From Crossaster papposus (taxonomy: Eukaryota > Echinodermata > Asteroidea > Velatida > Solasteridae), in the NCBI GenBank assembly GCA_037893245.1, contig JBAIAA010000260.1, positions 310,001 through 374,000 on the forward strand: a stretch of 64,000 bases of DNA. The letters run 5' to 3'. The notes below the pieces were generated by a model that was not told where the DNA came from, did no database searches, and saw only the letters and a list, made by a program, of their open reading frames with translations. The position numbers and the translations under genes are program-made. Of the stretch, positions 10,500 through 23,300 are shown piece by piece. Position 1 is the first letter of the stretch; each line of letters begins with the position of its first letter.

Positions 10500-11063
10500 T
10501 GGGGCTAGGGGGCGTCGGACCTATGGGGCTATGGGGCTATGGGGCTATGGGGCTATGGGGCTATGGGGCTATGGGGCTATGGGGCTATGGGGCTATGGGG
10601 CTATGGGGCTATGGGGCTATGGGGCTATGGGGCTATGGGGCTATGGGGCGTCGGGCCTATGGGGCGTCGGGCCTATGGGGCGTCGGGGCTATGGGGCGTC
10701 GGGGCTATGGGGCGTCGGGCCTATGGGGCGTCGGGCCTATGGGGCGTCGGGCCTATGGGGCGTCGGGCCTATGGGGCGTCGGGCCTATGGGGCGTCGGGC
10801 CTATGGGGCGTCGGGCCTATGGGGCGTCGGGCCTATGGGGCGTCGGGCCTATGGGGCGTCGGGCCTATGGGGCGTCGGGCCTATGGGGCGTCGGGCCTAT
10901 GGGGCGTCGGGCCTATGGGGCGTCGGGCCTATGGGGCGTCGGGCCTATGGGGCGTCGGGCCTATGGGGCGTCGGGCCTATGGGGCGTCGGACCTATGGGG
11001 CGTCGGACCTATGGAGCGTCGGACCTATGGAGTGTCGGACCTATGGGGCGTCGGACCTACTTC
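10500..11063 (+). repeat. G-rich minisatellite, 8-bp then 16-bp units
   Basis: About 15 perfect copies of GGGGCTAT (about 10525-10645) are followed by about 26 copies of the 16-mer GGGCCTATGGGGCGTC with few changes, the last ones with GGACCTATGG. G4 runs spaced by four bases over more than 100 bp strongly favour G-quadruplexes. Three overlapping plus-strand frames of about 200 codons are open only because of the repeat. On the minus strand it lies immediately after the JmjC stop codon, so it probably forms part of that 3' UTR. Confidence 0.95.
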
Positions 11064-11071
11064 CTCCACAA

Positions 11072-11350
11072 CTACTTCCTCCACAATAGGCCTCGGATCT
11101 TAAGTGGCGGTGGATTCTTGCTGGTTCTTTCCTCATCTGTAGGCAGCTTGTCTACCCCGAGATAGTCCATGACGAGATAAACTAAGCTCTCGACTTGCTC
11201 ACGAGAGGCCCTCTCCTTCCACTCCTTGAAGAGGAACGTCGCCAGGGAGTTAGGCAGGTGGGCCAAGACTCGCTGAAGGGCATCGTGGTTGCGGTTTTGC
11301 TCGATTATGTTCAGCAGCCAATGGGAAAATGCAGGCCACTTGTTGAGTTC
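11072..11350 (-). CDS. JmjC gene exon 7 (C terminus and stop)
   Basis: 279 nt including TAG, acceptor TTTCAG. Encodes a helical tail from ELNKWPAFSHW to RGLLWRK. The last 15 bases including the stop (TTGTGGAGGAAGTAG) are repeated in tandem just downstream, at the edge of the minisatellite. Confidence 0.85.
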   Translation of the reverse strand, partial: ELNKWPAFSHWLLNIIEQNRNHDALQRVLAHLPNSLATFLFKEWKERASREQVESLVYLVMDYLGVDKLPTDEERTSKNPPPLKIRGLLWRK

Positions 11351-14300
11351 CTGAAATTACAAAACCATTACTTCAATATTACAGGCATGAAATTTTTTTC
11401 AAACTTTTATTTGAATGAAGACTTCTTTAATAATTGGAATGCTGAATTGCGAAGGGCGCGGCTACATGTGATCGTTAAAGTGCCTCTGGCAGCCGGCCAT
11501 ACGACCCATATCAGGCCCGTACGCAGGATTTTTAATGAGGGGGGGGGGGGGTGCGAATTTGTACTGATGGGACCAAAAATGGAACCAACATTTTTCGTGT
11601 GCCAGTATCAGTATTTCTACATCAAAATACCATTATTTACCCCGGAAAATGTGGACTTTTTGGTAATTTGGGGGCGAATTTGTACCGATGGGACCAAAAA
11701 TGGGACCAAAAATGGGACCACATTTTTGTGTGTGCCAGTAGCAGTTATTTCTACATCAATATACCATTATTTGCCCCGAAAAATGTGGACCTTTTAGTAA
11801 TTTGGGGGGGTGCGTACGCACCAGTCGCGTCGCACCATCCCCCCCCCCCCCCCCCCCCCTGCATACGGGCCTGCATATCTAATCACGGAGGACAGCCAAC
11901 GATCGCAAATGTTGATTTTTGCGGAAGGAAAACTGGGGGACCCAGAAAAAAACCTTGCGGAGAGACTTTTTTCTGAATTGAAAATCTCATCACCCGATAT
12001 TAAATTAATTGTGTAAGAAAAATGACCTAAGCAATAACCCCAGTAGTGCTTTCTCGATGTTAAAAATCAGCAAATAATTTATTGTATTTGAACCAACCTT
12101 TGTTTTCTACAAAAATTAGTATAAACCGTCTCTGAAGCAGTGTTATAGTCGAGTAAGTACCGTACTTTCCGAGTACTTTGTTTACAAAGTGAGACGAACA
12201 TTGACAGTACATGTAGATAACAAATTAAAGTCAGTGTTAGAAAAACAATTAACCTCAGACTTTAGATGCATAAAGATACTTTTTAATTAAAGCTTTGGGG
12301 CAGAAGTACTTTGAAAGTACTCGGAAAGTACTGGGTCAAGTATTTTTATCAAATGCTTTCGTCTTAAAAACTTAATTCATTCAAGATTCTGATTGTTCAC
12401 AATTTTTAATTTCTTTAGCTAAGAATTTACTGTCTTTATTAATATGCAGCTTTATCTATATCAAACTATCTTAATATCTGGTAGTTATAGCTGGTACTCG
12501 GAAAGTACTTGACTACAACTCTGCTTAGTAACATCACAAAATGCTATCCCCTATCTGATAATAACGGGACTTTCTTTTATAGAAATCATAACAGAATATT
12601 GGGCAATTCCACACGAAAGTGGACAATAGACATAGCTGAAAAAGTAAAATAAAACTTATCAAAAAATAAATAAATAACTGTCCCTTTCCATACCTATTCA
12701 TCATACGATCCTTACCATAGCTTTGGTGATGTAGTTGTTATCGCCAGAATCACCAAAGAAGAAATTGACAGAGACGGATGTTTCTACAGATGTCACTTGA
12801 TGCCACCAGAAAGATGGGATGTACAACCTTCAATCCAAACAAAGAAACTAATCACTTCCTATTCATCTATATAGACTACATTTGATCAATGGCCTACACT
12901 GATAAATATGCCTGCAACACTTGGAATATAGATACTGCATGTACTTGTATCTTCAACAGAGTTCTAAGGACTTAAGTCAAGGACTGATCAAGTCAATGAC
13001 TGATCAAGTATCAAGTCAATGACTGATCAAGTATCAAGTCAATGACTGATCAAGTATCAAGTCAATGACTGATCAAGTATCAAGTCAATGACTGATCAAG
13101 TATCAAGTCAATGACTGATCAAGTATCAAGTCAATGACTGATCAAGTATCAAGTCAATGACTGATCAAGTATCAAGTCAAGGACTGATCAAGTCAAGGAC
13201 TTAATTCAATGACTTGACTCGAATCGAGTCCCCATGGGTAAATGACAACTCAAATCACTGCAAGCAAATAACTCGACTCAAGTCCCTCATCAAAATGACT
13301 CGACTCCAGTGAAGACTTGAAGACTTTCAGACTTGAGTCCCAAAAATAAGAGCAAAACTTGACTTATGCCGGTTTATGGTCACGTCACGTTCGCAAATAA
13401 TTATGTTCATATAACAGCAGTCTGTTTTCCTTCTTCCATAAAACAACAAACATACGTGTTGTGGAGTCCAACCTTGTGTTTTTGTAGCAAGTGTTTATTT
13501 ATTGTATAGCTTTCAACTATTTGTGAATCAAATAATCTGTAAATGATTCATTATATGTAAATGATATGTAAATTAGAATATGACATCACTGTTTGGGAAG
13601 TCTAGGTTTACTTACATTTCTCCTGGGCCAACTTCGCCTTGGTGACATGTGGCTAATGCAAACAATGGATGCTGCTCCAAATCAGGATCGTCACAGTTGA
13701 CCTGGGCCTGAATTGTACGACCTTTTGAACCCAGTGGGTTTGGGTAGAGAGGCATAGGATTACAACCATATAAACGGATCTTCTTTCTCCCAGTCAAGAC
13801 AACTAACAGCCCATCATCCGGATCAAAGTGGCAATACTCTGTAAACATAAAAGAAGACATTAATGCTCTTAAAGTTGGTGGTTCGTGCTTTTTTTAAATG
13901 TCAATTTTCTTTTCTGAACATGTAATGTACTCTAACGGATACATTTGCTTGTTTGCATTGGCAGGCCTTTTTATAGTTTTAAAAGGTGTTTTTTGTCATT
14001 GCTCAAGTGCGCGCCAAGTTTTGAGCGAAAGGTCATGAATATTTGTATAGTGACATACCACTCTATGCTAATTTGGGTCATTGGCAAGTACGCACAGCGA
14101 TACACGATATCCACACGTACGCATGTACTACACTCAGCATTGTAAATATCTCCAATTGTGGACTCTCAATTGTGGACATGGATCTCAACAGTGAACATTT
14201 GTCAAGAGTGGACTATATTAACCTCAATTGTTCAACGTTATTTGAATGCGTAATAGGTTTGGATTGTGAAAAAAAGCATTGGGAGTACGTCTAAATCAGC

Positions 14301-17300
14301 CTTCACATTTCGACAAAAAAATGATAATCAAAATTATCATTATTTTTGTTGAAGGTGATTAAAATATTTGTCTCTCCTATGATATCTTTCATTGATTATT
14401 TATCAGTTAACATGTCAAGTTTTATGGGAATGATCAATTCAAACAGTGTTTTGAGGCCCGCCGTATACCCGCCGTATACCAACGTGATTTACACATGACA
14501 GCACAGCACAACGTTCAATCATGGCGGCACAACGTTCAATCATGGCGGCACAACGTTCAATCATGGCGGCACAACGTTCAATCATGGCGGCACAACGTTC
14601 AATCATGGCGGCACAACGTTCAATCATGGCGGCACAACGTTCAATCATGGCGGCACAACGTTCAATCATGGCGGCACAATGTTCAATCATGGCTGCACAA
14701 CGTTCAATCATGGCGGCACAACGTTCAATCATGGCGGCACAACGTTCAATCATGGCTGCACAACGTTCAATCATGGCGGCACAACGTTCAATCATGGCGG
14801 CACAACGTTCAATCATGGCGGCACAACGTTCAATCATGGCGGCACAACGTTCAATCATGGCGGCACAACGTTCAATCATGGCGGCACAACGTTCAATCAT
14901 GGCGGCACAACGTTCAATCATGGCGGCACAACGTTCAATCATGGCGGCACAACGTTCAATCATGGCGGCACAACGCTCAATCATGGCGGCACATCGTTCA
15001 ATCATGGCAGCACAACGTTCAATCATTTTCAACCGATTTCAAGAGTAAATAATAATACAATATATTCTTGTTTTTTTCCGGTATCTAATAAAATCGACAA
15101 ACACCTAACCATTGAATTACGAGACTAGCAAAATAAATTCAGGGTTTATTTAATAACATTTTTTTTGAAAGAAAAAAAAGAAACGGTACCTTAACACCTA
15201 ATATTTTGAGCTCCTAAACATTTTTCAAACAGATTTAAGGGGAAAATTTAATACGATTTATTTTCCGTTTTTCTTGTATTTGACCACAACGATCTATTTC
15301 GTGGCCCGTAAATTACAAGGCTACACATGTAGCTTTTAAAAAAAAATTTACCAAACCTATACGAGCCAAGAATAAATAAGCAAGAATAAAATCGAGGTGG
15401 TACCAAATCTCGATGGCGGACCCCAGGATACCAAAACTGAACCATGAATATTTGAAATACTTTAAATTAAGACCCCAAAACAAAGGCATGATTCTCAACG
15501 AAAATGGGTATGATTATTTGTTGTCCTGCATTGTCTGAGCTGAGGTTCTATCCCAGCAACTTACTTCCAGAAGCATGTACTTCAATCCTAAAGTGAATTT
15601 CTACACATCTTAAGAGGTTGTTATTCAAATTTAATAAATAATCTGCTGATTTATATTTAATAAAACCATGATATTTACTTTGTCCCTAAAAAGGATATGA
15701 TGGGTTTCTTTTTTATGGGATGGTTTATTTTTGATGTAATTCTTGGGAAATGGTGACTTGTTACGTTTTTGTTATAGTCCTAATGGCTCTAGCCTCTGGA
15801 CATACAGACTTGTCACAGAGTCACCATGGTATTTAGTGAATAAGTCATGACCAGTCTTTCCAAATGGTTCTAGAGTAAAAATGTATCTATTTTTTCCTCT
15901 GTGCCATGTTTAGTTATTGCACTTTAGTTTTTTATGTATAGTAGGGTATGACTGAAATAAAGACAAAGTAACTTTAAAGATATGTCAAAATTGTGCCTCT
16001 TTTCTTCCTATCGGTGTTCTTATTTTTGTTTACAGGTTTATGACCAATTAACCGTTACCCCATTTTACACGTAGTGTGAGTCAGTGTGCGCTGTTTTTAA
16101 ATCCAAACTTCCAATACCGGTATCCATAATATACTCCTCTGGTCAAAATTTATCATTCCAGCTAAAAATGGTAAATATTGGATTTAAAAAATAAATTGTA
16201 TAAAAATCAGGCTTCATATTGCCACAACATTAACCAAAAATAGGTAGAAATTGGCCTCAGATTGGCCTCAGATTGCACCAGAGAGCTACGCGCTCGTGAT
16301 GTGCGCTTCGCGCACATGCTCCGCACTTACATGTACTCAAATTGTTACACACCCAACTTTTTTTTTTACACACCCAATTCACAAAATCCTGCCTAAGACC
16401 TTGCTCAAAAGTCCAAAGGTGTATCCTACCTTTAAGCACACGAACTCTATGGAATGTCCCCATAATGTCATTTACTAAAAGAATGTGTATCTATGTGTGT
16501 ATCTCTGTATGTATCTATGTGTGTATCTCTGTATGTATCTCTGTATGTATCTCTGTATACATGTACGTGGAGGGAAATACTGTACGGTACCCTGTTGAGA
16601 CGTGAACACAATGGGGACATTGGGAATGAATGTCATCTCCACAGGACAATTTATACAAGTAGGTGTAAAGGTCAGGTCTCCATAAGGTTTTTCACAAAAT
16701 AGATATACGAGTTGACTCAGAATTACTCAAAAACTAGGGTTAGGGTTAGTGTGATTGTCAAGCATCGGCAAGCCAAAATTTGGGGAGAAACCTATGGCTA
16801 AGGATGGTAAAGGCATCCGTTCCCCTTTTTATGTGTTTATTATTTTATTATTTTATGGGTATAATTCTAATGATTAGATATATGCGATTCTTATAATGAG
16901 AGATTTAGATGTTAAACTCTGGTTCGAATTCTTCGATCACCAAGTGTCGGAAATACACGCCTTTCATGAACATGTGTGTGCTGCATATGGGTATTTCCAT
17001 AAATAAGGAACACAGTCTGTGACATGTGTATTTTGATCCTAAAATCAGTAAAACAACTTTATGTTGAACATTACTTTTTAAAAATTGCATATTGACTAAG
17101 TTCCATATAAATGGTGATAAAACAATTATTCTGAACTAAAATTACAGTGGATTAGCTCCAATAGGGTGGTTTACGCGGAAAAAATAGGGTTCCTCGCGTA
17201 AGTGGGACACCGAAATGAAAAATCTTACATTTGGGCATCCTAAAACATGTTTTTTGCTAATTTTATGTTCTTTTCATAACGATTGATCATGTTGCAAGTC

Positions 17301-20300
17301 AAAAATCCACTTAATTAATCACACTTGAACTAATCCCTAATTTTTGGCCAGGAAAGTGATTCCTGGCGGTTCCTCGTGTAAGTGGGACACCAAATCTTTA
17401 TTTTTATTATTTTTTTAAATTTGATGCAAAGATGTCAATTTTTATTCATGTATGTGAAGAAACCACAATTCAGAAACAAATCAAGTAGAATTAACAGCAA
17501 ATAACATGTGATAACATCTAAAAAATGAATCATCAATATGTCCCGACGTAATATTTGATGGGACACCAAGGTCATCTGGAAAAATTAAGAATGACCATCA
17601 TTTTCAGATTTGATATATTTTCACCACCTATTCTGTCTAAAACTTTAAAACCATGTAAATGCTACAAGAAATGACCAAAAAATAGAGCCACTGCTGCTTG
17701 ATATGGATTCCACACTCACAGTAAAGGTTCACTTAGTAAGCTATTTTTGGGGACACCAAACCTTACACGAGGAACCCATTTACAGAATTTCGCTCAAATT
17801 TTAAAAAAAAATTAAGTTTTAGGTTTCAGCTTATTGTTTTCAAAATTGGTTTGTTATCTATCATTTATGACCATCTGTAATCCATTTTACCATACGATAG
17901 AGCTGCAGATCTAACAAATTGACAGTGATGTAAAAATGTCACAGCATTTTGCCCAAAAAAGTGATATTGTCGGCATTTATTCCATCAAAATATACAAGTC
18001 CGTTTGTAAAATAAAAATATTGTTTATCTTATTATTGAAGATACACCCCTGCACAACAATATTTAAAAGTAAAAGTGAGCATGGGACTTGGACTTTCTTA
18101 GCTATGATCTGGTGAAGTCACTCATGTCACTGAAAATGATATTTTTCCAGTGAGACCTGAATTTATGGAAATACCCATATACATGTACCAGTGAATGTAC
18201 ATGAGCAATTAGGTTTTCGATCCATAGTTTATCGCACTTGTTTAATTGTCTCCTTATTCTTGATACCCTTTAGAACGGGCTTACCACTGGGCAACAGCAC
18301 TCCAAATGTACAATGATTTTTCAAATAATACCTAGTTCAACTTTAATTTTATATTCAGAGCTGCTGCAGACAATAAACTACCCTGTTATGCCTCACCCAT
18401 CCACCGGTCATATTACCGGTACCTCTCCCCCTTTCTTGCCATTCCACAACAGTTAGTGTTTGGGTTCGGGTATATTATAGGGTATGTATAGGGTATATTT
18501 GGTCAAAATTTCAACCTAATTAATTGTGGTTGAATTAGGAGCATTTTGTACACGAGAACAAAGTGATGTCTCCACAAGCATACAAAAATATGAATGTGTG
18601 TATCTCTGCGTTTGTTTATTGTGTAAATGGAGGACACATGCCTGGCGACACGAAGGTGAATTGGGGTTAGGGTTAGAATCGAGGACGTCCTCAATTGAGA
18701 TTCGTGTACAAAACCAATTAGAGCCGTTTGAAAAAGTTAAAACAAAGGAAATTATCGAGAGGAACAAAAGAAACTCCTCGATTTACACCATAAACAAACG
18801 TACATGTACATAGTCTGAAATACGGTACCCTCTGGAGACGTGAACACAATGGGGACAATGGGAGTGAAGAGGTCTCCAAAGAGTAATTTCTATAGATGAA
18901 TAGGTCTCCATTAGGAATTTTACGAATTAGATTTTTGGATTGTACTTAAATTACTCAAAAACTAGGGTTAGGATGTGGGTTAGGGTTAGTGTTTGGGTTA
19001 GGGTATAATATAGGGTATATTACATGTAGGTCGAAATTTCAACCCAGGAAAATAATTGTGGTTAAAATAGGAGCATTTTGAAAAACGTGCTCGACTTTCT
19101 AACCATTTTGTACACGAGAACAAAGCCATGTCTCCACAGTGATACAAAAACGTGAATATGTGTATACATACATGTATGTATCTCTGTATAGTATGTATCT
19201 CTGTATGTCTGCACTGGCAGATTCAGCGCGGGGTTAGAGTAGAGTTGACAAACAGTGAGATGACTGAATACCACGTGAACTCTGTGTGATATAGTGCTTA
19301 CCATAATGGCCCTTGGCAGCTATCCATAAGTAGGGTCCCATGTGGATCTTACCAACATAGTCTGGCATTGGAACGTCAGCCTAAGCAAACAAAAGTATTT
19401 CAAAAACTTCAACGCCATCTAATGACAGATTCTACTATAAAAAGACTCCAAAATGACAGTTTTGTCTCAGTTGCTGTTTCAGGCCTCCAAGGAGTTTGCT
19501 TGAGTCATGCAGTAAACATTTTAAACATTACAACTTTTTAAAATGCAAGCAGTGACAAAATATAAACTTTAAAAACATTTACGATTCTTGAATCTACATA
19601 CATGTATTTAGCATTCAGAGCCAACCGATTTATTGCTGTTTATGAATATTATCCAATCTGTTGAACATCACGTCATATTCCAAATCTTGGAACGACCCTC
19701 TCTCCCCCCCAACCCCCCCCCCACCCACATTTTAAATATGTGCATTGTTAAGCTGAATTTGGACCCTGTTTGTTGAAACGCAATTTGCGAATGCACGTCA
19801 AATTTTACGCAAACGCCTAAAGCTACCGTAGGATACATTATTGGTATATGCTTGAATTATTATGAATGGGTGGACATGGGGCACCGCCGTTTCTTAAGCG
19901 ACATACAGTTGTGCGCATGTGTCATTTTCAAATCCAGATCAAATGAAATGCATAATTCATAAGCAGTGACCCGCTTTTAAATTTTCATCAGTTTATTCAT
20001 AAGAATATTCGTGATTTAATAAACCCCCAAAACCAAACAAAATTGGTATGACAAGCGCAAAATTTAAATGAAATACAGACGCTCTGTTTCGTTAGGCATT
20101 AAGGGAAAGGATGGTTTTCAGGACAAATTTGACAGTGAAGATGACTTTTTCCAAACTCAAAAAATGGTTTGTATAAAAAAGCAGATTGTGATCTCTTTGA
20201 ATCATGTGTTTTTGTAAGAGCAAACCCAACAAGTGATACAAAAACTAGGTTTCCTTAATGACTAACGAAACGGAGCGTCTGTATTTAAGTTTAAATTTTG

Positions 20301-23300
20301 CGCTTGTCATTCCAATTTTGTTTGGTTTTGGGGGTTTATTAAATCACGGATATTCTTATGAATAAACTCATAAAAAAAAAAAAAAAACCTAATGTCAGTA
20401 TTCATCGGTAATTTCCGTTTTTTGATCGTCCCTCTGTCGCGGGTCACTGCTCATGAATCAGAAATTAGAGACAACTCCTGCGTAGCAATGATTGGCCGTA
20501 ACATGCTGATACTAGTTGAGCGTTTTGCACGTCATATCCTGGTTCTGCATATATATGTGTAAAGTTGTCCAAGGAGCATGGCTATAAACTTACAAATGGT
20601 GATAGGTTAATTGACCCAACAGGTAGTCTATGGAATATTCACTTAGTTTATTTGTTATGATATCTGTGCAAATAAGTAATTAATTATGCACGACAACTGC
20701 CTCTTGACCTCTAGATGTGGACCAATGTCCAATGAGCAGCAAAGGTTTGATGAATACGTAATGCAAAAGTGATTTCACTAGTGCCTTGGCAGCCCAGCTT
20801 AAATATGATTAACTCGGTGTGGCTAGCTTGTCCCGGCACATCCAGTGTCCAGGGGCGTAGCGACTGGGGGAGGGTATGGGGGGGGGGGGGGGGGGGGGGG
20901 GGTGGTGACACTAATTTTCCTCAGTCGGCATTTTGAGCCTCAGTCGGCAACTGGCCTGGACCACAAAAACTCAGTTGACAAAATGGGCCAACAAATTAAT
21001 AATTGTGTGTATGAGTGAATGACCCAGTTACATTGTGTATGGTGCTTTACTGTCGTATACCTCTAACTCAGGAAATGTGCTCTTGATGTTCTGCACAGCG
21101 AGGTAAGAATTTCTGGATCGGTTGTTATCTTCTTCCAAATCATTGATGTACTCTCCCAGTGTGCTCTCACGGATGGTGTAGGATTTACCAACCTGATAAA
21201 GTATCGCCAAAACAATTGCAGGATATAATAGTTTATTGCGATTGTGTGAAATAGTATGCAATTGTTGACTGCTGTGACGTGGGATATGATGTTTTGAGCA
21301 CCTAAGGGGCGCATAGCAAACAGGCAAAGCCGACAGTTCTAAGCGTCCCGGATGGTGTTCAAAACGTCATGACACACATCAGAGCAGTCAACAATTGTTT
21401 TGTAATATCTCTGTCTTGAAAATCAGCAGTCTTCAAACTGTTATACCGTACCCTGACCGTACAATTGGGCCAACAGGATATAATATAGGTCTTCGCAGAA
21501 TAATTTCTAAAGGTGAAAGGTCTCCACAAGGATTTCACAAAAACGATATGTGACCCGGCACATCAAAATCATGGGTCTAAGTCGAAAAATGACTTTTAGA
21601 GATATGTAAATAGTAAGATTGGAAATTCTATAAGCTTTCTAAAGATATCAACCACAAGCCTGTAGCTCAGGAGTTATTGTCTATGATGTCGGCTTGGGAT
21701 GGGTATCATCTTATGGAATTTCCAATCTTACTACGCACATTTCTCAAAAAGTAATTTTCCGACTTATTCCTGGTTTCGATGTACTGGGTCACAAATATGG
21801 ATTTTACTCAAAAGCTAGGGTTAGTGTTTGGTTTAGTGTTAGTGCTAGGGTATAATATAGGGTACAAAATGTATATTTGGCCCAAATTTCAACCCAGGAA
21901 AGTAATTCCATTTCAAGTAGGAACATTTTAAACAAACAGTCCACAAATTGTGTACACGGGAACAATGCCATGTCTCCACAGTGATACAAATTCATGATTG
22001 TGTGCTGCCAACACTAATGCTAGAGAAACAAAAAAATGAACGTCTTCATTTGTGTTATCGTTGAAATGAAATAGGAATTCTATCAAGTTCTTCAAAGCCA
22101 GAAGCATTGATTTGAAGCAGAAGTTTTTGCTACTGTCATCTTTATGATCCAACCAATGCTCTCCCAACCAAATATATCCAATTGTCTGTGCCTGCTCTGT
22201 GATTGTTCCAAGGAAGAAATCCGACGATAATTAATATTTCAAATTGAACAAAGAAATTAGCAAGGCAGGACTCGAATCTGCGACCTTCGAAAAACTGGAT
22301 CGGCGCTCTACCAACTGAGCCATCTTGCTCTATGTTGGCGGTCTCCCAAATTGTCAGTATCTTTGTTCGAGGGCGCTAGTTAGAAGTCATAAACACCAGA
22401 ATTCCGTGTGGCCAGGGATCACACCCAATTTTACAACACAACCTGGAAGTGATATTGTGGGGATCACTCAATGAGGATACGACTTTTTATCTTATAATAC
22501 AGAAATAAATTATGATTTCTGACTAGCGCCCTTGATCAAAGATACTCACAATTTGGGAGTCCGCCAACATAGGGCAAGATACAATGTAGCTCAGTTGGTA
22601 GAGCGCCGGACTGGTTTCCTGGAGGTCGCAGGTTCGAGTCCTCTTGTTCACTTTTATGCAAATTTACCTAAGTCAGTTTCCCTTGTGGTTTATTTGTGAT
22701 AATTAATGTAATAAATCAATATATTAAATGGTAAAACAAACCGCAAATGAAACTTACTTGGTATGATTACATTTGTATAGGTGACCAAAGAAAACTGGCA
22801 GGAATTCAATTTGATTTAACCTGCAACCTTCAGATTATGGAATACCATAACAGAGGTCACAGGTTCAAATCCCGCTCATGCCAGTTTTCTTTTTTCACTA
22901 CGAAAAAAAATGTAATCAATTCACCAAGTGAGTTTTACTTGCGGTTTGTTTGACGAATTATAAATTAACCAGTTTGCGTCGAAAATACTTTGCATGTACA
23001 ATGATGTATGTAAATACAGGGCATCAGACACGAACTGGTTAAAATAATCATATTCTTATTGAATAATCTCCATAATGTTACTTTTTAGGTTGTATCCTAT
23101 AAACTGGGCGTGATCCCAGGCTATAAGGCATTATGGATTTATGACTTCTACCTGTAGAGGTGACAGGTTCAAATCCCACTCCTGCCAGTTTTCTTTGTTC
23201 ACTTTAAAAAATATATTAAATGATTAGAATCAATGTACATTGTATGTCAGAAAGGTTTCCAATTCATTACCTTGTAGTCTTGTTTGCTTGTATTTTGTCT

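Noticed and set aside
10499-11165. Three overlapping plus-strand frames of about 190-208 codons
   Set aside because: They exist only because the 8- and 16-bp repeats lack stops; no protein-like composition.
13000-13210. CRISPR-like array
   Set aside because: Contiguous 23-bp tandem units without unique spacers; a eukaryotic minisatellite.
14439-15128. Long frames on both strands with 7-residue repeats
   Set aside because: Produced by the 21-bp minisatellite in an intron.
18960-19005. A chromosome-end fusion point
   Set aside because: The TTAGGG-like motifs lie inside a dispersed repeat present several times in the window.
22576-22652. A tRNA gene
   Set aside because: A and B boxes are good, but the acceptor stem does not pair in canonical register and the unit is part of a repeated fold-back structure.
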